From assembly GCF_901933205.1 (NCBI RefSeq), contig NC_044576.1, positions 11,007,024-11,071,023 of the forward strand: a DNA stretch of 64,000 nt, written 5' to 3'. The notes beneath the pieces were generated by a model, which saw only the letters and a list, made by a program, of their open reading frames with translations, was not told the origin of the DNA and made no database searches. A program made the position numbers and the translations under genes. The DNA is from Camarhynchus parvulus. Lineage: Eukaryota; Chordata; Aves; Passeriformes; Thraupidae. This document shows positions 60,901 to 64,000 of the stretch, in pieces (position 1 is the stretch's first letter; every line of letters begins with the position of its first letter).

Positions 60901-63900
60901 TCTTATCTTCCTTGTTTCATGTGATAGATCAACTCACTCTCAACACCAGGGAGAGATAAAAATCAACAAAAAACCCTGCCTTTTCCAAGGACCAGATCCT
61001 GCTTATTAATTACATCTTTTCAGGATACGCAACTGGATCAACAGACTTTGTCCAAACTTGTAAAACACAGAAACATAGAAAAGAGTAGAGTTTCATTTTA
61101 ATAGTGGTGCTCAATCATCTTAGAAATCAAGAACAATCAAGCAGGTCATACTCTTTACAGCTTGCCCAAACTCTCTCTTGCAATTTCTGCCTCCGTTTCA
61201 AGTTCCCAGGAATGTGTTTTTACAACAGCAACACAGCCTTGGGGGCTGCAGGAAGGACCCATCCTGCTCATGCACCACACACCCCTTCCCTGCCCCATGT
61301 ACATGGCCAAAAAATAAATCAGCTTGCCAAGCTGACAGAATAGGAAATACTGTGGGGTTTATTGCCTCTGTTCTCAGAAAAAGTAAGCAGAAGGTGATAT
61401 CCACCAACCTAGAAATGGTGGCATTTTTGCCATGACAATGCCTGGAAAAAGCAGTCACACTGGCATGCTTGAAGGAAATATTAACTGTACTGTAACGGTC
61501 AAAATGCAATTCTTTCATAATCTACTGTGAAACAACAAGGAAAAAGAGCAACCTTCGCTGAAGCAGTTTTATCTCCTGTAAGTGAGAGAAGCAAGCAAGT
61601 TATCACTTGTCCTGGTATTTGTTGTTTTTAAACAAAACTAAACCCATTACATAGTTAAGTGGACAAATGAAAGAACAGTATTATTCACATTATTTACTTT
61701 ATAACTAATCCAAAGTAAGCAATAAGCTTATGAATAGAAGCCCTGCTTTGGCTTCAGTGAATCCAAAGCAAATCCAGTCGTCTGGAAAATGCTGAATTAA
61801 AACTGAAACCCAACCAGCTACACCTTAACCACACTGGTCAGTATTATTGCATTTCAGGAAACAAAAGTCAACTCTCAGTCACTTTACTGTTTTTATGAAG
61901 AGACACATCTGTTTGGCAAGAAAAACTAGGTAAAATGTCCTAGGTAGGACCAGTGGAAGGAGTTTCATTTGCTTGCTTGTTTTAAAATTATTATTGAACA
62001 GCTGTCACAAAAAGCTCTTCTACCTTCAGCTTTCACAAGACAGTAGCTTTTCTGTATGACACAACTTTTCCTATCACTTACATTATTTAGCTTGTGGGTT
62101 TCTGCACTGCTGTTGGTGCTATTCCTCTTTTTAAATTTGGCAAGAAAACCACAAACTCCAAGTTTGGTGAAGCATGTCTTCTTCCCCTTATTGTCAGGGA
62201 ATTAAAGGAACAGCAGTTTTATATGACTACACTTACTGCAACTATTTTGCTGGTTGCTAGAGTTCAACCTAGAAATAAAAACAGAAGCACAAGAGCTACC
62301 TGAGCACAGTTATAAGGGAAGATCCTTCTCCTGGTATTCCCAACATCTTGAAAGTGATGTTGTATTTCACATGAGCAAGAACCTGGGCTGCTTTTACAAC
62401 AGGCTTTGTTAAACCCTTATTAAGGACACAGTCCCCAAAAGGGGCTGCATAAATTATAACACGGCAGCATTTGGGTCCCTGGGCACAACACCTGAGCAGC
62501 CATACCCAGCAGTCTGTCCACTGAAAGGTGGCAGAGCCTCCCACCAGCCTGCGTAACACTGCGCACCCAGTCAAGGGAAAAAATCTGTGGAGGACAGCTT
62601 AAGCAAAACTAAATCCCACTTAAAGCAACTGCAGCTTATCTTCAAGGATGCACAACAGTCTCTGTTAGACCACATGCTGGGAGATGTTTATACTTCTTTC
62701 TGTAGGACAAAGCAACAGCTGCAGCAAGAGGCAGAAATTAAACTTAAGATGCCCAGCGGTTTTCAAAAAGGTAATGCTGTAGGTGGGGCTTTTTTGCACA
62801 GAAAACAGCCTGCTTCAGAAGAAGAGATAAACAGTTACACTTAGCAACACAGTATCACCTTGAATCAAAGTGAACGAGGAAAAGTGAAATATTCTTTGCG
62901 CACCCTAAGTGTCTAAACAACTTAAAAAGCTAAATATTTCCCCCACACAAAATGAGCCTGCTCCCTCAAATGCAACAGGGCAGTAAAAGGTGATCCCAGC
63001 TCACGTGCACAGCATTTGCACAGCAAACCTACATTTTCACTGATGCCATGTTCTATTTATTAAAACCAATCACTGAGCATGGCTGCAGTCTTCCACTGTG
63101 GAATGGTAGCTGGCAAAACCAAAACGATGAGAATAACGTGGTTCTCCTGCAATTGCTTCAGCTGAGTTCCACATCTAACTGCATTCCCAGAATCAAGCTG
63201 TCTTCTGTTTTCTCACATCTCTGTCATCTACTTCTCTATATATCGAGATCAAGACAACATAGCTACTGTAACCTAAGCACAGTGAAAATATAAATGCCAA
63301 CCCATGTAAACTCTTGAGCTGTTTTTAAAGTGTAATTGTCATTCAAGTTCATACATGGAGCCAGTGAAGACTTCTCACTGTGGGAGGTAAGAACAAAGGT
63401 CATACATGCAGTTTCCTCGTACTGTAAAGCAAATATGAAAATGCTGTAGAACAAAACAGATCCTCTGAGGCACTCACAGGTGGTTCTCACATGGAGATTT
63501 TCTTTTTCTTAAGTAATGAAATGAAGGGATCGAAAAGGACAGTCCATATCCTGTTCTTTCTAACATTTGCACAGCAAATTGGCCAGCATTTAAAAAAAAG
63601 TTAGGGACTTAATAATGTGGAGAAGTTAAACTTTTTCCTTTTTTTGGAACTTTTTTCTATGATAAGAGTGACACTGTTTTCAAGGATGTAATATTCCAGA
63701 CTATGATGCAGCTATAGCAGTTGAAGTAGAAACAGGGAGAAGTTAAATTCTCAAGTGCATCCAACTTTCTTAAAAATACTTTCAAACTTCTATTAATATC
63801 CATCTTAAAACCAGAAATGTTTACAGGAAATTGATTTAAATGTAATAAAAAAGTTTTGTTGGACAACTATGCACCACAGCAATATTCTCACTGAAGTTAT

Positions 63901-64000
63901 GATTTATTGCCAAATTTTTTGAGGGTTACCTGGATCAGGGAATATTTGTATATGTCTCCTCAGTGCATGTTTGAAGACTCCTGAAGCAACCACTGGAAGA
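54946..64000 (-). other. CSGALNACT2: Presumed CSGALNACT2 intron 1, running off the window
   Basis: About 9 kb of AT-rich DNA has no CpG island and no convincing exon, so the first exon and promoter probably lie beyond the right edge. Noted content: an 18-bp exact tandem duplication (57753-57788) and a GC-richer patch (57890-58060). All open frames are short and unrecognised. Confidence 0.6.
57753..57788. repeat. 18-bp exact tandem duplication
   Basis: GATGTGGTGTCAAGAGGA occurs twice in direct succession with no mismatch, indicating a recent slippage event. Confidence 0.95.

Noticed and set aside
62580..62850. Frame beginning MEDSLSKTKSHLKQ with helix-like composition
   Set aside because: It resembles a coiled coil only superficially, lies on the opposite strand inside the presumed intron 1, and has no splice context or recognisable family.

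Overview
The window is a stretch of vertebrate nuclear DNA, almost certainly avian. It has long AT-rich introns with GT-AG borders, one CpG-island promoter, a degraded CR1-type retroposon end typical of bird genomes, and two protein genes whose exons rebuild complete vertebrate proteins. There is no operon structure, CRISPR array, phage or bacterial mobile element, and I recognised no tRNA or rRNA gene.

Layout: 1-4440 is upstream DNA without a recognisable gene. A CpG island (about 4450-5560) holds a CRE and GC boxes and gives a probable first exon ending at 5041. RASGEF1A (+) follows, with 12 coding exons from 7443 to 28819 that encode a 475-residue Ras-family guanine-nucleotide exchange factor, and a poly(A) signal at 28956. 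From about 29000 to 38340 lies a gene-poor intergenic interval. CSGALNACT2 (-) then occupies the rest: seven coding exons from 54869 down to 40047 encode a 541-543-residue Golgi chondroitin sulfate N-acetylgalactosaminyltransferase, with a probable 3' UTR reaching about 38340. From 54946 to the right edge I see only non-coding DNA, read as the 5' intron of CSGALNACT2; its promoter and first exon are not seen and probably lie outside the window.

The two genes are convergent (tail to tail). This matches, from memory, the human 10q11.2 order RET - CSGALNACT2 - RASGEF1A, so RET is expected beyond the right edge. They do not form a pathway: one acts in Ras/Rap signalling at membranes, the other in Golgi glycosaminoglycan synthesis. 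Their adjacency reflects conserved synteny.

No new molecular system is evident. The items most worth a second look are a long near-perfect hairpin in a CSGALNACT2 intron (43907-43971), an in-frame ATG in the RASGEF1A first exon that would extend the protein by four residues, two isolated GC/CpG-rich coding exons (one per gene), AT-rich intronic blocks dense in homeodomain-type motifs, a CpG-bearing patch with splice-donor-like signals in the intergenic interval, and several young tandem duplications. Comparisons with human proteins are from memory, not from a search.
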